Assembly: GCF_004138285.1 (NCBI RefSeq)
Contig: NZ_SCFN01000025.1
Coordinates: forward strand, 1-64,000
DNA length: 64,000 bases
Direction: 5' to 3'
Origin: Gottfriedia acidiceleris
GTDB lineage: Bacteria > Bacillota > Bacilli > Bacillales > Bacillaceae_G
How positions within the stretch are numbered: position 1 is the stretch's first letter; each line of letters opens with the position of its first letter. This document shows, one piece after another, positions 34,931 to 47,591 of the stretch. The translations under genes and the position numbers were made by a program. The notes under the pieces were generated by a model, which did no database searches, was not told where the DNA came from, and worked only from the letters and a program-made list of their open reading frames with translations.

Positions 34931-35220
34931 TGAAGGATCCTCGTGATATTATCAAACGCCCAGTTATCACTGAAGCTTCTATGGAAGCAATCGCTGAAAA
35001 AAAATACACTTTTGAAGTAGATGTAAGAGCTAATAAAACTGAAGTTAAAGATGCTGTTGAAGCAATCTTCGGTGTTAAAGTAGAAAAAGTTAACGTAATG
35101 AACTACAAAGGTAAGTTTAAACGTATGGGTAAACATGCTGGTTATACAAACCGTCGTAGAAAAGCAATCGTTAAATTAACTGCTGATAGCCAAGAAATTA
35201 CATTATTCGAAGGCGTTTAA
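34930..35220 (+). CDS. rplW: 50S ribosomal protein L23
   Basis: L23 sits at the tunnel exit and docks trigger factor and SRP. The 96-residue protein begins [15 protein letters not shown], and the rRNA-binding loop has [19 protein letters not shown] (about 61-79). The start overlaps the rplD stop (TAATG), and GAGGAGG lies inside the end of rplD, indicating translational coupling. Confidence 0.98.
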   Translation: MKDPRDIIKRPVITEASMEAIAEKKYTFEVDVRANKTEVKDAVEAIFGVKVEKVNVMNYKGKFKRMGKHAGYTNRRRKAIVKLTADSQEITLFEGV

Positions 35221-35251
35221 TACTAACTACTAGAAAAGGAGGGAAATTACG

Positions 35252-36082
35252 ATGGGAATCAAAAAGTATAAACCAACCACTAACGGTCGCCGTGGTATGA
35301 CTACTAATGATTTTGCTGAGATCACTACTGACAAACCAGAAAAATCATTATTAGCGCCACTTAGCAAAAAAGCTGGCCGTAATAATCAAGGTAAAATTAC
35401 TGTTCGTCACCAAGGTGGTGGACACAAACGTCAATACCGTATCATCGATTTCAAACGAGATAAAGATGGTATACCAGGACGCGTTGCTACAATCGAGTAC
35501 GATCCAAACCGTTCTGCTAACATTGCGTTAATTAACTACGCTGATGGAGAAAAACGTTACATCCTAGCTCCTAAAAACTTAGTAGTAGGAATGGAAATCG
35601 TTTCAGGTCCTGAAGCAGATATTAAAGTAGGTAACGCTTTACCACTTGTTAACATTCCAGTAGGTACTACAATCCACAACATCGAGTTAAAACCAGGTCG
35701 TGGAGGACAATTAGTACGTTCAGCTGGTACTTCTGCTCAAGTATTAGGTAAAGAAGATCGTTATGTACTAGTTCGTTTAAACTCTGGTGAAGTACGTATG
35801 ATTTTAGCAACTTGCCGCGCGACAGTAGGTCAAGTTGGTAACGAGCATCACGAACTTATTAACATCGGTAAAGCAGGTCGTTCTCGTTGGATGGGTAAAC
35901 GCCCAACTGTACGTGGATCTGTAATGAACCCAGTTGATCACCCACACGGTGGTGGTGAAGGACGTTCTCCAATCGGACGTAAATCACCAATGTCTCCATG
36001 GGGTAAACCAACTCTTGGTTACAAAACTCGTAAGAAAAACAAAGCGTCAGACAAGTTTATCGTTCGTCGTCGTAAAAAATAA
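35252..36082 (+). CDS. rplB: 50S ribosomal protein L2
   Basis: L2 is essential for subunit association and peptidyl transfer. The 276-residue protein has the SH3-like barrel and the C-terminal [13 protein letters not shown] signature (about 226-238) with the conserved histidine near the active centre. AAAGGAGGG precedes the ATG. The 57-base gap to rpsS contains a short dyad GGTTC/GAACC (36099-36110). Confidence 0.98.
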   Translation: MGIKKYKPTTNGRRGMTTNDFAEITTDKPEKSLLAPLSKKAGRNNQGKITVRHQGGGHKRQYRIIDFKRDKDGIPGRVATIEYDPNRSANIALINYADGEKRYILAPKNLVVGMEIVSGPEADIKVGNALPLVNIPVGTTIHNIELKPGRGGQLVRSAGTSAQVLGKEDRYVLVRLNSGEVRMILATCRATVGQVGNEHHELINIGKAGRSRWMGKRPTVRGSVMNPVDHPHGGGEGRSPIGRKSPMSPWGKPTLGYKTRKKNKASDKFIVRRRKK

Positions 36083-36139
36083 CGCGATTGTGCTACGGTT
36101 CACTAGAACCGTAGGTCAATCACGAAGGGAGGTACCACA

Positions 36140-36418
36140 ATGGGACGCAGCCTGAAAAAAGGTCCATTTATTGATGATCACTTATTAGCTAAAGTTGAGA
36201 AATTAAACGAGACTGACTCTAAGCAAGTTGTTAAAACTTGGTCACGTCGTTCGACTATTTTCCCACAATTTATCGGACATACTATTGCAGTATACGATGG
36301 TCGTAAACACGTACCTGTATATGTATCGGAAGATATGGTAGGTCACAAACTTGGTGAATTTGCTCCAACTCGTACTTATAAAGGTCACGATGCGGATGAC
36401 AAGAAAACTAGAAGATAA
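36140..36418 (+). CDS. rpsS: 30S ribosomal protein S19
   Basis: S19 binds 16S rRNA in the head next to S13. The 92-residue protein begins [15 protein letters not shown], and the signature [30 protein letters not shown] spans about 46-75. GGGAGG precedes the ATG. It ends 17 bases before rplV. Confidence 0.98.
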   Translation: MGRSLKKGPFIDDHLLAKVEKLNETDSKQVVKTWSRRSTIFPQFIGHTIAVYDGRKHVPVYVSEDMVGHKLGEFAPTRTYKGHDADDKKTRR

Positions 36419-36435
36419 TGAGAGGAGGCACTCCA

Positions 36436-36777
36436 ATGCAAGCTAAAGCTGTACTGAGAACAGTTCGTATCGCTCCTCGTAAAGTTCGTCTAGTAGTCGA
36501 TTTAATCCGAGGTAAACAAGTTGGCGAAGCGATCGCAATCCTTCGACACACACCAAAAACTGCTTCTCCTGTTGTAGAAAAATTATTAAAATCTGCTATT
36601 GCTAACGCAGAGCATAACTATGATATGGATGTTAATAACTTATACATCGAAAAAGTATTCGTTGATGAAGGTGCTACATTAAAACGTTTCCGCCCTCGTG
36701 CACAAGGACGTGCTAGCGCAATCAACAAACGCACAAGCCACATTACAATCGTGGTATCAGAGAAGAAGGAGGGATAA
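36436..36777 (+). CDS. rplV: 50S ribosomal protein L22
   Basis: L22 forms part of the tunnel constriction. The 113-residue protein has the start [19 protein letters not shown] and a beta-hairpin with [20 protein letters not shown]; no deletion of the macrolide-sensitive loop. ATG at 36436 follows GAGGAGGCA; a reading from 36418 would begin on the preceding stop region and is rejected. Confidence 0.98.
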   Translation: MQAKAVLRTVRIAPRKVRLVVDLIRGKQVGEAIAILRHTPKTASPVVEKLLKSAIANAEHNYDMDVNNLYIEKVFVDEGATLKRFRPRAQGRASAINKRTSHITIVVSEKKEG

Positions 36778-36780
36778 TCG

Positions 36781-37440
36781 ATGGGACAAAAGGTAAATCC
36801 AGTCGGACTTCGTGTTGGTATTATTAAAGATTGGGAATCTAAATGGTACGCTGAAAAAGATTACGCTGATCTTTTACATGAAGACATCAAAATTCGTGAG
36901 TACATCAGCACTCGTTTAAAAGATTCTGCTGTATCTAAGGTAGAAATCGAAAGAGCTGCAAACCGTGTAAACATTACTGTTCACACTGCAAAACCAGGTA
37001 TGGTAATCGGTAAAGGTGGTTCTGAAGTTGAAGCTCTTCGTAAAGCTTTAAACAACCTTACTGGCAAACGTGTTCATATCAACATCATCGAAATTAAAAG
37101 AGCAGATCTTGATGCTAAATTAGTAGCTGAAAACATCGCTCGTCAATTAGAAAACCGTGTTTCATTCCGTCGTGCTCAAAAGCAAGTACTACAACGTGCT
37201 ATGCGTGCTGGTGCATTAGGTATTAAAACACAAGTTTCTGGTCGTCTTGGCGGAGCAGATATTGCTCGTGCAGAATCATATAGTGAAGGTACAGTGCCAC
37301 TTCATACATTACGTGCGGATATCGATTATTCAACTGCAGAAGCAGATACAACATACGGTAAACTAGGCGTAAAAGTATGGATTTACAAAGGTGAAGTTCT
37401 TCCTACAAAAAAGAAAGCTTCTGAGGAAGGAGGAAATTAA
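36781..37440 (+). CDS. rpsC: 30S ribosomal protein S3
   Basis: S3 guards the mRNA entry channel. The 219-residue protein has an N-terminal KH domain (signature [16 protein letters not shown], about 76-91) and a C-terminal S3 domain with [15 protein letters not shown] (about 161-175). The start is only 3 bases after rplV, with AAGGAGGG inside rplV. Confidence 0.98.
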   Translation: MGQKVNPVGLRVGIIKDWESKWYAEKDYADLLHEDIKIREYISTRLKDSAVSKVEIERAANRVNITVHTAKPGMVIGKGGSEVEALRKALNNLTGKRVHINIIEIKRADLDAKLVAENIARQLENRVSFRRAQKQVLQRAMRAGALGIKTQVSGRLGGADIARAESYSEGTVPLHTLRADIDYSTAEADTTYGKLGVKVWIYKGEVLPTKKKASEEGGN

Positions 37441-37442
37441 TT

Positions 37443-38067
<625 letters not shown>

Positions 38068-38088
38068 TGATGAGGGGAGGTTTGCCCA

Positions 38089-38352
38089 GTGAGCGAACGT
38101 AACCAACGTAAAGTTTACACAGGACGTGTAGTTTCTGATAAGATGGATAAGACAATTACTGTTGTAGTTGAAACTTATAAAACACATAAACTATACGGAA
38201 AACGCGTTAAATATTCTAAGAAATATAAAGCGCACGATGAGCTAAACACTGCAAAAGTTGGCGATATCGTAAAAATCATGGAGACTCGTCCATTATCAGC
38301 TACAAAACGTTTCCGTTTAGTTGAAATCGTAGAAGAAGCTGTTATTATCTAA
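38089..38352 (+). CDS. rpsQ: 30S ribosomal protein S17
   Basis: S17 is a primary 16S rRNA-binding OB-fold protein. The 87-residue protein shows [17 protein letters not shown] and the C-terminal signature [21 protein letters not shown]. The start codon is GTG, preceded by GGGGAGG. Neighbours are the standard rpmC and rplN. Confidence 0.98.
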   Translation: MSERNQRKVYTGRVVSDKMDKTITVVVETYKTHKLYGKRVKYSKKYKAHDELNTAKVGDIVKIMETRPLSATKRFRLVEIVEEAVII

Positions 38353-38398
38353 TAGATGATCGGATATCATTCTTAATCCGAAAGGAGGTCAATTTGAC

Positions 38399-38767
38399 AT
38401 GATCCAACAAGAAACTCGTTTAAAAGTTGCTGACAATTCAGGTGCACGTGAATTACTTACTATTAAAGTATTAGGTGGTTCAGGCCGTAAAACTGCTAAC
38501 ATCGGTGATATCATCGTATGTTCAGTAAAACAAGCAACACCAGGTGGCGTTGTTAAAAAAGGTGATGTAGTTAAAGCTGTTATCGTTCGTACGAAACGCG
38601 GTGTTCGTCGTCCAGACGGTACTTACATTAAATTTGATGAAAACGCAGCTGTTATCATTAAAGATGATAAGAGCCCACGTGGTACTCGTATTTTCGGACC
38701 AGTTGCACGTGAATTACGTGATAGCAACTTCATGAAAATCGTATCATTAGCTCCAGAAGTACTTTAA
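38399..38767 (+). CDS. rplN: 50S ribosomal protein L14
   Basis: L14 takes part in bridges to the 30S subunit. The 122-residue beta-barrel protein begins [19 protein letters not shown] and has the signature [21 protein letters not shown] region plus GPVARELRD near the end. AAAGGAGG precedes the ATG. First gene of the spc part. Confidence 0.98.
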   Translation: MIQQETRLKVADNSGARELLTIKVLGGSGRKTANIGDIIVCSVKQATPGGVVKKGDVVKAVIVRTKRGVRRPDGTYIKFDENAAVIIKDDKSPRGTRIFGPVARELRDSNFMKIVSLAPEVL

Positions 38768-38823
38768 TTAATGTACTTTAATAAATACTTCAGAAAGCCT
38801 TATTAAGGAGGTGCACGAAGAAG

Positions 38824-39135
38824 ATGCATGTAAAAAAAGGTGATAAAGTTCAAGTTATCTCTGGTAAAGACAAAGGAAAACAAGGTGTTATCCTTGCTGC
38901 TTTTCCAAAGAATAACCGCGTACTAGTTGAAGGTGTTAACATCATTAAAAAACACTCAAAACCTACTCAAGCTAACCCACAAGGTGGCATCATCGAGAAA
39001 GAAGCACCAATCCATGTTTCTAATGTTATGGCATTAGATCCAAAAACTGGAGTACCTACACGCGTAGGTTACCAATTAGTGGATGGTAAAAAAGTACGTA
39101 TTGCAAAAAAATCAGGCGAATTACTTGATAAATAA
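38824..39135 (+). CDS. rplX: 50S ribosomal protein L24
   Basis: L24 starts 50S assembly and carries a KOW motif. The 103-residue protein begins [21 protein letters not shown], the KOW segment, and ends with a basic tail. AAGGAGGTG lies upstream with a slightly long spacing (about 10 bases). Confidence 0.97.
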   Translation: MHVKKGDKVQVISGKDKGKQGVILAAFPKNNRVLVEGVNIIKKHSKPTQANPQGGIIEKEAPIHVSNVMALDPKTGVPTRVGYQLVDGKKVRIAKKSGELLDK

Positions 39136-39163
39136 TAGAAATTTATGAAAGGAGGTCAACTGA

Positions 39164-39703
39164 ATGAACCGCCTAGTCGAGAAATATCAAAATGAAATCA
39201 CTCCTGCTCTAGTGAGCAAGTTTAACTATAAATCAGTTATGCAAGTGCCAAAAATTGAAAAGATCGTCATCAACATGGGTGTTGGTGAGGCTGTTTCAAA
39301 TTCAAAAGCATTAGATACTGCTGTTGAGGAATTAACTTTAATCGCAGGTCAAAAACCTGTGGTAACTAGAGCTAAAAAATCAATCGCACAATTCCGTCTT
39401 CGTGAAGGAATGCCTATCGGTGCTAAAGTTACATTACGCGGTGAGCGTATGTACGAATTCTTTGAGAAATTAGTTTCTGTAACATTACCTCGTGTACGTG
39501 ACTTCCGTGGAATCTCTAAAAAAGCATTCGATGGCCGTGGAAACTACACTTTAGGTGTTAAAGAGCAATTAATCTTCCCAGAGATCGATTATGATAAAGT
39601 AAACAAAGTACGTGGTATGGACATCGTTATTGTAACTACTGCAAATACTGATGAAGAAGCTCGTGAAATGCTAACATTATTCGGAATGCCTTTTCAAAAA
39701 TAA
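39164..39703 (+). CDS. rplE: 50S ribosomal protein L5
   Basis: L5 binds 5S rRNA and contacts S13 across the subunit interface. The 179-residue protein has [19 protein letters not shown] (about 22-40, the family signature) and [22 protein letters not shown] precedes the ATG. Followed by the zinc form of S14. Confidence 0.98.
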   Translation: MNRLVEKYQNEITPALVSKFNYKSVMQVPKIEKIVINMGVGEAVSNSKALDTAVEELTLIAGQKPVVTRAKKSIAQFRLREGMPIGAKVTLRGERMYEFFEKLVSVTLPRVRDFRGISKKAFDGRGNYTLGVKEQLIFPEIDYDKVNKVRGMDIVIVTTANTDEEAREMLTLFGMPFQK

Positions 39704-39719
39704 TGAAAGCCAGCGCTAA

Positions 39720-39923
<204 letters not shown>

Positions 39924-39956
39924 TTCTATAGATATTAGGAAGGAGGTTATCTGAAC

Positions 39957-40355
39957 ATGGTCATGACAGATCCTATTGCAGATATGCTTACTCGCATTCG
40001 TAATGCGAACATGGTACGTCACGAGAAATTAGAATTCCCAGGTTCTAACCTAAAGAAAGAAGTTGCTGAAATTCTAAAACGTGAAGGTTTCATCCGTGAC
40101 GTTGAGTACATTGAAGATGATAAACAAGGTATCATCCGTATTTTCTTAAAATATGGTGTGAACAACGAACGTGTTATCACTGGATTAAAAAGAATCTCTA
40201 AGCCTGGCTTACGTGTATACGCGAAAGCTGACGAAGTACCTCGCGTACTTAACGGTTTAGGTGTTGCTATTGTTTCAACATCTAAAGGTGTAATGACAGA
40301 TAAAGAAGCTCGTCAAGCAAAAACTGGTGGCGAAATCTTAGCATACGTTTGGTAA
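39957..40355 (+). CDS. rpsH: 30S ribosomal protein S8
   Basis: S8 is a primary binder of helix 21 of 16S rRNA and the spc regulator in E. coli. The 132-residue protein begins [18 protein letters not shown] and ends GGEILAYVW, with the signature [13 protein letters not shown] (about 104-116). AAGGAGGT precedes the ATG at 39957; a second ATG at 39963 is less well placed. Confidence 0.98.
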   Translation: MVMTDPIADMLTRIRNANMVRHEKLEFPGSNLKKEVAEILKREGFIRDVEYIEDDKQGIIRIFLKYGVNNERVITGLKRISKPGLRVYAKADEVPRVLNGLGVAIVSTSKGVMTDKEARQAKTGGEILAYVW

Positions 40356-40385
40356 TATAACACAGAGAGAATGGAGGTGTAGTGA

Positions 40386-40922
40386 ATGTCTCGTGTTGGT
40401 AAAAAAGAACTTGTAATTCCAGCTGGAGTTACTCTTACTAATAACAACAATACTATTACAGTAAAAGGACCTAAAGGTGAGTTAACTCGTACTTTTAGCC
40501 CTGATATGACAATCGAAGTTAACGAGAACGTATTAACAGTTGCACGTCCAACTGATAACAAAGAGCACCGTGCTCTTCATGGTACAACTCGTGCTATCTT
40601 AGGTAACATGGTTGAAGGTGTAACTAATGGTTATACTCGTAACCTTGAATTAGTTGGGGTAGGTTACCGTGCAACTAAAACAGGTGACAAACTTGTTCTA
40701 GCTGTTGGTTATTCTCACCCAGTTGAGATCACTCCTGAAAATGGTGTTGAAATCGAAGTACCTTCAAATACTAAAATCAGTATTAAAGGTATCGACAAAG
40801 AACGTGTAGGCGCTCTTGCTGCTTACATCCGTCAAGTACGTCCACCAGAGCCTTACAAAGGTAAAGGTATTCGTTACGAAGGCGAAATGGTTCGTCGTAA
40901 AGAAGGTAAAACTGCGAAGTAA
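40386..40922 (+). CDS. rplF: 50S ribosomal protein L6
   Basis: L6 lies near the sarcin-ricin loop and the factor-binding site. The 178-residue protein has two similar domains and the C-terminal signature [14 protein letters not shown] (about 157-170). ATGGAGGTG precedes the ATG. Neighbours are in the universal order. Confidence 0.98.
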   Translation: MSRVGKKELVIPAGVTLTNNNNTITVKGPKGELTRTFSPDMTIEVNENVLTVARPTDNKEHRALHGTTRAILGNMVEGVTNGYTRNLELVGVGYRATKTGDKLVLAVGYSHPVEITPENGVEIEVPSNTKISIKGIDKERVGALAAYIRQVRPPEPYKGKGIRYEGEMVRRKEGKTAK

Positions 40923-40955
40923 TCTATAACTAGATAAGAGAAAGGAGTGACCAAG

Positions 40956-41318
40956 ATGATCTTTAAGGCTGATAAAAATGCAGTACGTAAAAAAAGACAT
41001 GCTCGTGTTCGTACTAAATTATCTGGTACTCAAGAACGTCCACGTTTAAACGTTTACCGTTCAAACAACCATATCTATGCTCAAATCATTGATGATGTTA
41101 ATGGTGTAACATTAGCAAGTGCATCAACTTTAGATAAAGAATTAACTTTAAATGGTACTGGTAATATCGAAGCAGCAACATTAGTTGGTAGCTTAGTTGC
41201 AAAACGCGCTACTGAAAAAGGTGTTACTGAAGTTGTATTCGACCGCGGTGGTTACTTATATCATGGTCGCGTAAAAGCTTTAGCTGAAGCTGCTCGTGAA
41301 GCTGGTTTACAATTTTAA
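40956..41318 (+). CDS. rplR: 50S ribosomal protein L18
   Basis: L18 binds 5S rRNA and brings it into the central protuberance. The 120-residue protein has [20 protein letters not shown] (about 28-47) and [18 protein letters not shown] near its end. ATG at 40956 follows AAAGGAG by 8 bases; the in-frame GTG at 40947 overlaps that site and is rejected. Confidence 0.97.
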   Translation: MIFKADKNAVRKKRHARVRTKLSGTQERPRLNVYRSNNHIYAQIIDDVNGVTLASASTLDKELTLNGTGNIEAATLVGSLVAKRATEKGVTEVVFDRGGYLYHGRVKALAEAAREAGLQF

Positions 41319-41338
41319 TAAAAGAAGGAGGGACATAC

Positions 41339-41839
41339 ATGCGTCGCATTGATCCTAATAAATTAGAGCTTGAAGAACGCTTAGTTACGATCAACCGTGT
41401 TGCTAAAGTTGTAAAAGGTGGTCGTCGTTTCCGCTTTGCAGCATTAGTAGTTGTTGGTGACAAAAACGGTCATGTAGGTTTTGGTACTGGTAAAGCTCAA
41501 GAAGTACCTGATGCTATTCGTAAAGCTGTTGAAGATGCTAAGAAAAATCTAATTAATGTACCAATCGTTGGAACTACAATTCCTCACGTAATTACTGGTC
41601 GTTTTGGAGCTGGTGAAGTATTCTTAAAACCTGCTTCTGAAGGTACTGGAGTTATCGCTGGAGGTCCTGTTCGTGCGGTATTAGAACTTGCTGGGGTACA
41701 TGATATTTTATCTAAATCTCTTGGTTCTAACACACCAGTAAACATTGTACGTGCTACTATTGAAGGTTTAAGTAACTTAAAACGTGCGGATGAAGTTGCA
41801 AAATTACGTGGTAAATCTGTAGAAGAATTACTAGGTTAA
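41339..41839 (+). CDS. rpsE: 30S ribosomal protein S5
   Basis: S5 takes part in decoding fidelity and mRNA unwinding. The 166-residue protein has the dsRNA-binding-like N-terminal domain with [22 protein letters not shown] (split at about 20-41), the loop hit by spectinomycin-resistance changes, which appears wild-type. GGAGGG precedes the ATG. Confidence 0.98.
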   Translation: MRRIDPNKLELEERLVTINRVAKVVKGGRRFRFAALVVVGDKNGHVGFGTGKAQEVPDAIRKAVEDAKKNLINVPIVGTTIPHVITGRFGAGEVFLKPASEGTGVIAGGPVRAVLELAGVHDILSKSLGSNTPVNIVRATIEGLSNLKRADEVAKLRGKSVEELLG

Positions 41840-41854
41840 TAAGGAGGGATAACG

Positions 41855-42037
41855 ATGGCTAAACAGTTAGAAATTACCCTTACTCGCAGTGTAATTGGTC
41901 GTAAGCAAGATCAAATCGCAACAGTTCGTGCTTTAGGTATTACTAAAACAAACCAAACTGTTGTTAAAGAAGATAACGCTGCTATGCGTGGGATGATTAA
42001 CAAAGTTTCTCACCTTGTATCTGTAAAAGAAATTTAA
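41855..42037 (+). CDS. rpmD: 50S ribosomal protein L30
   Basis: A 60-residue bacterial L30 with the signature pattern [23 protein letters not shown], truncated relative to archaeal forms as expected. AAGGAGGG precedes the ATG. It lies between rpsE and rplO in the conserved order. Confidence 0.97.
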   Translation: MAKQLEITLTRSVIGRKQDQIATVRALGITKTNQTVVKEDNAAMRGMINKVSHLVSVKEI

Positions 42038-42067
42038 TTGAACATGAATAAGTAAGGAGGTGCCCTA

Positions 42068-42508
42068 ATGAAACTTCATGAATTAAAACCTACAGAAGGT
42101 TCTCGTAAAGTATCTAAACGTATCGGTCGTGGTATTGGTTCAGGTACTGGTAAAACTGCAGGTAAAGGTCATAAAGGACAAAACGCTCGTTCAGGTGGCG
42201 GTGTTCGTCTTGGATTTGAAGGTGGTCAAACTCCTTTATTCCGTCGTTTACCAAAACGTGGTTTCACTAACATCAACCGTAAAGATTATGCAATCGTTAA
42301 TGTTGAAACGTTAAATCGCTTCGAAAACGGAACTGAAGTAACTCCTGAGTTACTGATCGAAACTGGTATTGTTCGTAAAGAATTAGCTGGTATTAAGATT
42401 TTAGGTAAAGGTAAGTTAGAAGTTAAACTTACTGTTAAAGCTCACAAGTTCTCATCTTCTGCAGTAGAGGCAATCGAAGCAGCTGGTGGAAATGCTGAGG
42501 TGATCTAA
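42068..42508 (+). CDS. rplO: 50S ribosomal protein L15
   Basis: L15 is a late-assembly protein with a long glycine/arginine-rich N-terminal extension ([20 protein letters not shown], about 18-37). The 146-residue protein ends with the L15 globular domain containing [10 protein letters not shown]. It starts 8 bases after AAGGAGGT and ends 1 base before secY. Confidence 0.98.
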   Translation: MKLHELKPTEGSRKVSKRIGRGIGSGTGKTAGKGHKGQNARSGGGVRLGFEGGQTPLFRRLPKRGFTNINRKDYAIVNVETLNRFENGTEVTPELLIETGIVRKELAGIKILGKGKLEVKLTVKAHKFSSSAVEAIEAAGGNAEVI

Positions 42509-42509
42509 A

Positions 42510-43817
42510 ATGTTCCGGACAATCTCCAACTTTATGCGCATTGCAGATATTAGAAAAAAAATATTCTTTACGTTATTAATGTTAATTGTATTTCGTATTG
42601 GAACGTTTATACCTGTTCCAAACGTCAACGCTGATGTATTAGCATCCCAAGATAGCTCAACGAGCATCTTTGGTGTTCTAAACACATTTGGTGGAGGAGC
42701 TCTTAAACAGTTCTCGATTTTTGCAATGGGTATAATGCCTTACATTACTGCTTCAATCATTATTCAGTTACTTCAAATGGACGTTGTTCCTAAGTTAACT
42801 GAATGGTCGAAGCAAGGTGAGATTGGTCGACGTAAATTGACTCAACTGACTAGATACATCACAATTATTCTTGGTTTTGTAGAAGCAATTGGATTATCAA
42901 TCAGTATGAACAATGTTACTGGCGGAATGTTAATTGAAAATCCAGGTTGGTCAACCTATCTTTATATAGCAGTTGTACTAACAGCTGGAACATCTTTCTT
43001 ATTGTGGTTAGGTGAGCAGATTACTGCTAAAGGTGTAGGGAACGGTATATCGGTTATCATCTTTGGCGGTATAGTTGCTGCTATACCTACTACTATAAGT
43101 CAAGTTTATCAGCAACAATTTAAAGGTGCTGGTGACGCGCTATTCTTAAACATCGTGAAAGTTGGCCTAGTGGTTTTAGTTTTATTATTAGTAATCGTAG
43201 CTGTAATTTATATTCAACAAGCTAATCGTAAAATTCCAATCCAATATGCTAAACGAAACAATGGTAATAATAGCTATGTCGGAGGACAATCTACTCACTT
43301 GCCATTAAAAGTAAATGGCGCTGGGGTTATTCCGGTAATCTTCGCTGTTTCATTTTTAATTACTCCATCAACAATTGCATCGTTCTTACCAAGTAACAAT
43401 GTGACTGAATGGATTAAAACGCATTTTACGTATAACAATCCATGGGGAATGGCATTTTATTTAATCTTGATCATTGCTTTCACATATTTTTATACTTTTG
43501 TTCAGGCTAATCCAGAACAAATGGCTGAAAATCTTCAGAAGCAAGGTGGCTACATCCCGGGTATTCGCCCAGGTAAGAGCACTCAAGAATATATCATTAA
43601 AGTCTTATATCGTTTAACTTTCGTAGGAGCAATTTTCTTAGCTGTCATCGCTTTATTACCAATTGTATTTGGTAAAATTGCGAACTTACCACCTTCAGCT
43701 CAAATTGGAGGAACAAGTTTACTAATCGTAGTCGGAGTTGCGCTTGAAACAATGAAACAATTAGAAAGTCAGCTTGTTAAGAGAAACTACAAAGGCTTTA
43801 TTAAAGATCGAGCATAG
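42510..43817 (+). CDS. secY: Preprotein translocase subunit SecY
   Basis: SecY is the channel protein of the Sec translocon. The 435-residue protein shows about ten hydrophobic segments, the first near 17-37, the second with the GGGALKQFSIFAMGIMPYIT signature, and cytoplasmic loops with EWSKQGEIGRRKLTQ and PGIRPGKSTQEYI. The start is 1 base after the rplO stop, with its ribosome-binding site inside rplO. A small dyad (43814-43837) separates it from adk. Confidence 0.98.
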   Translation: MFRTISNFMRIADIRKKIFFTLLMLIVFRIGTFIPVPNVNADVLASQDSSTSIFGVLNTFGGGALKQFSIFAMGIMPYITASIIIQLLQMDVVPKLTEWSKQGEIGRRKLTQLTRYITIILGFVEAIGLSISMNNVTGGMLIENPGWSTYLYIAVVLTAGTSFLLWLGEQITAKGVGNGISVIIFGGIVAAIPTTISQVYQQQFKGAGDALFLNIVKVGLVVLVLLLVIVAVIYIQQANRKIPIQYAKRNNGNNSYVGGQSTHLPLKVNGAGVIPVIFAVSFLITPSTIASFLPSNNVTEWIKTHFTYNNPWGMAFYLILIIAFTYFYTFVQANPEQMAENLQKQGGYIPGIRPGKSTQEYIIKVLYRLTFVGAIFLAVIALLPIVFGKIANLPPSAQIGGTSLLIVVGVALETMKQLESQLVKRNYKGFIKDRA

Positions 43818-43854
43818 GGAAATGCATAATTCCCTATTGCTCATCTAATTTTGA

Positions 43855-44517
<663 letters not shown>

Positions 44518-44743
44518 TAATTGAACGATAAGATCGTCGTTCCATGTGTATGACGTATTGTTGTTTCGTCAAAACTGATACTGTTATAAAAGCTTAAACA
44601 TAGCTTTGCTTGGAACGATTGATATAATATAGGTCTTTAGTAGGCCAAAAAATCTCCAACATATCAGAGCACTTTGGCTTAATGTTCCTAAGCGTATGTT
44701 TGCCTCAAGCAAGCTACTGATTTGAAGAAAGGAGAATGCCCTA
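44518..44743 (+). promoter_or_regulatory. adk-infA intergenic region with extended -10 promoter
   Basis: TGATATAAT (44620-44628) is a perfect extended -10 element; no good -35 is seen. Downstream, TAGGCCAAA and TTTGGCTTA (about 44642-44682) can pair over the segment between. No gene is visible. The promoter would give infA, rpmJ and the alpha genes their own start in place of the missing map gene. Confidence 0.6.
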
Positions 44744-45114
<371 letters not shown>

Positions 45115-45135
45115 TAAAGAAGGAGGTGCACTAGA

Positions 45136-45501
45136 ATGGCTCGTATTGCTGGTGTAGATATTCCTCGCGACAAACGCGTGGTTGTTTCTTTAACTTATGT
45201 ATACGGAATCGGTCGTGCAACTTCTGAAAAAATCTTAGCTGATGCTGGTATTTCAGAAGACACTCGTGTACGTGATTTAACAGAAGAAGAATTAGGTAAA
45301 ATTCGTGAATTAATCGATAAGTTGAAAGTTGAAGGGGATCTTCGTCGTGAAGTTTCTTTAAACATTAAACGTCTAATCGAAATCGGTTCATATCGTGGTA
45401 TTCGCCACCGTCGTAGCTTACCTGTTCGTGGTCAAAACACTAAAAACAATGCTCGTACTCGTAAAGGCCCACGCCGTACAGTAGCGAACAAGAAGAAATA
45501 A
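45136..45501 (+). CDS. rpsM: 30S ribosomal protein S13
   Basis: S13 sits at the top of the head and contacts P-site tRNA and L5. The 121-residue protein begins [25 protein letters not shown] and has [25 protein letters not shown] near the end (about 91-115). AAGGAGGTG precedes the ATG. Confidence 0.98.
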   Translation: MARIAGVDIPRDKRVVVSLTYVYGIGRATSEKILADAGISEDTRVRDLTEEELGKIRELIDKLKVEGDLRREVSLNIKRLIEIGSYRGIRHRRSLPVRGQNTKNNARTRKGPRRTVANKKK

Positions 45502-45515
45502 TATTTTTTAAGTAA

Positions 45516-45920
<405 letters not shown>

Positions 45921-46086
45921 TTTGTCTGTATAAATTTTCAAAAATTGTCTATAATGGATTATGATATATGTTTGGCAAATATTAACAGACATCTCTTGTT
46001 GTGCACAATTAGGAACTGCCTAATAGGGACTTTCGGTTAGCATGGTCTAACCGAGGGTTTCGACGTTTTGAAGGAGGGTTTAAAAA
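45921..46086 (+). promoter_or_regulatory. rpsK-rpoA spacer with possible promoter and hairpin
   Basis: TATAAT at 45950-45955 has only a poor -35 candidate. CGGTTAG (46034-46040) and CTAACCG (46047-46053) form a 7-bp stem with a 6-base loop shortly before the rpoA ribosome-binding site, and TTGTTGTGCACAA is a small dyad upstream. These could give rpoA a separate control from the ribosomal genes. Confidence 0.5.
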
Positions 46087-47031
46087 ATGATTGAAATCGA
46101 AAAGCCGAAAATCGAAACGGTTGAGATCAGTGACGATTCCAAATATGGTAAATTCGTTATTGAACCACTTGAGCGTGGATATGGTACAACGCTAGGTAAC
46201 TCCTTACGTCGTATCCTTTTATCCTCACTTCCTGGTGCCGCTGTAACAGCTATTCAAATTGATGGCGTATTACATGAGTTCTCTACAGTTGAAGGTGTTG
46301 TAGAAGACGTTACAACAATTATCCTTAATGTTAAAAAACTTGCTCTGAAAATTTATTCAGACGAAGAAAAAACATTAGAAATTGATGTACGCGGAGAAGG
46401 GCCAATTACTGCAGCCGATATAACGCATGATAGCGATGTTGAAGTTCTGAATCCAGATCTTCATATTGCAACTCTTGCTAAAGATGCTCATTTACGTATG
46501 CGTCTAACTGCTAGACGTGGACGTGGATACATCCCTGCAGATGGTAATAAAAGAGAGGATCAAGCAATAGGTGTTATTCCTATCGACTCGATTTACACTC
46601 CAGTGTCTCGTGTCACATACCAAGTTGAAAATACACGTGTGGGACAGGTTTCAAATTTCGATAAGTTAACACTTGATGTTTGGACTGACGGAAGTATTGG
46701 ACCAAAGGATGCTATCGCACTCGGTTCAAAAATTCTTACTGAACACTTAAACATTTTTGTAGGTTTAACTGACGAAGCTAAAAATGCAGAAATCATGGTC
46801 GAAAAAGAAGAAGATCAAAAAGATAAAGTCCTTGAAATGACGATTGAAGAACTTGATCTTTCTGTTCGTTCATATAACTGCTTAAAGCGAGCAGGTATTA
46901 ATACTGTACAAGAGCTTGCGAATAAGACAGAAGAAGACATGATGAAAGTACGTAACTTAGGTCGTAAGTCTTTAGAAGAAGTAAAACATAAGTTAGAAGA
47001 GTTAGGTCTTGGCCTACGTAAAGAAGACTGA
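46087..47031 (+). CDS. rpoA: RNA polymerase alpha subunit
   Basis: The 314-residue alpha subunit nucleates RNA polymerase assembly. The N-terminal domain has [22 protein letters not shown] (split about 27-48), and the C-terminal domain (about 245-310) carries the UP-element/activator-binding fold with [16 protein letters not shown] and [19 protein letters not shown] precedes the ATG. Confidence 0.98.
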   Translation: MIEIEKPKIETVEISDDSKYGKFVIEPLERGYGTTLGNSLRRILLSSLPGAAVTAIQIDGVLHEFSTVEGVVEDVTTIILNVKKLALKIYSDEEKTLEIDVRGEGPITAADITHDSDVEVLNPDLHIATLAKDAHLRMRLTARRGRGYIPADGNKREDQAIGVIPIDSIYTPVSRVTYQVENTRVGQVSNFDKLTLDVWTDGSIGPKDAIALGSKILTEHLNIFVGLTDEAKNAEIMVEKEEDQKDKVLEMTIEELDLSVRSYNCLKRAGINTVQELANKTEEDMMKVRNLGRKSLEEVKHKLEELGLGLRKED

Positions 47032-47115
47032 TTGTAGCTTCGATAAAGGGAGAGGCGTTCTCTTCATGTCTATATGACCCAATTTTGATACTACTTACAA
47101 AGGAGGGAACTAGAA

Positions 47116-47478
47116 ATGGGATACAGAAAATTAGGACGTACAAGCTCACAACGTAAAGCTATGTTACGTGACTTAGCTACTGATTTAATTATCAACGAAC
47201 GTATTCAAACAACTGAAACTCGTGCGAAAGAGTTACGTTCAGTTGTTGAAAAAATGATTACTTTAGGTAAGCGTGGAGACTTACACGCTCGTCGTCTAGC
47301 TGCTGCTTACATCCGTAATGAAGTTGCTAACGCTGAAAACGGTCAAGACGCTTTACAAAAATTATTTGCTGACATCGCTCCTCGTTACACTGAGCGCCAA
47401 GGTGGATACACTCGTATCGCAAAAATTGGTCCTCGTCGTGGAGACGCAGCACCAATGGTTGTTATCGAATTAGTTTAA
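47116..47478 (+). CDS. rplQ: 50S ribosomal protein L17
   Basis: L17 lies near the tunnel exit. The 120-residue protein begins [23 protein letters not shown] and has [14 protein letters not shown] (about 31-44). AAAGGAGGG precedes the ATG. Last gene of the ribosomal superoperon, followed by a strong terminator. Confidence 0.98.
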   Translation: MGYRKLGRTSSQRKAMLRDLATDLIINERIQTTETRAKELRSVVEKMITLGKRGDLHARRLAAAYIRNEVANAENGQDALQKLFADIAPRYTERQGGYTRIAKIGPRRGDAAPMVVIELV

Positions 47479-47489
47479 TATTCGAATAC

Positions 47490-47534
47490 AAAAGGGCTCG
47501 ACGTTTCTTGTAAACATGTCGTTGCCCTTTTTTT
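47490..47534 (+). terminator. Terminator of the S10-spc-alpha superoperon
   Basis: AAAAGGGC pairs with GCCCTTTT, with an inner CGAC/GTCG stem, followed by a T tract. Confidence 0.88.
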
Positions 47535-47591
47535 CTGTTTACTTTTAGACTATTATATATCTATAAACAATGAGAAATTATAGGTGAACAA

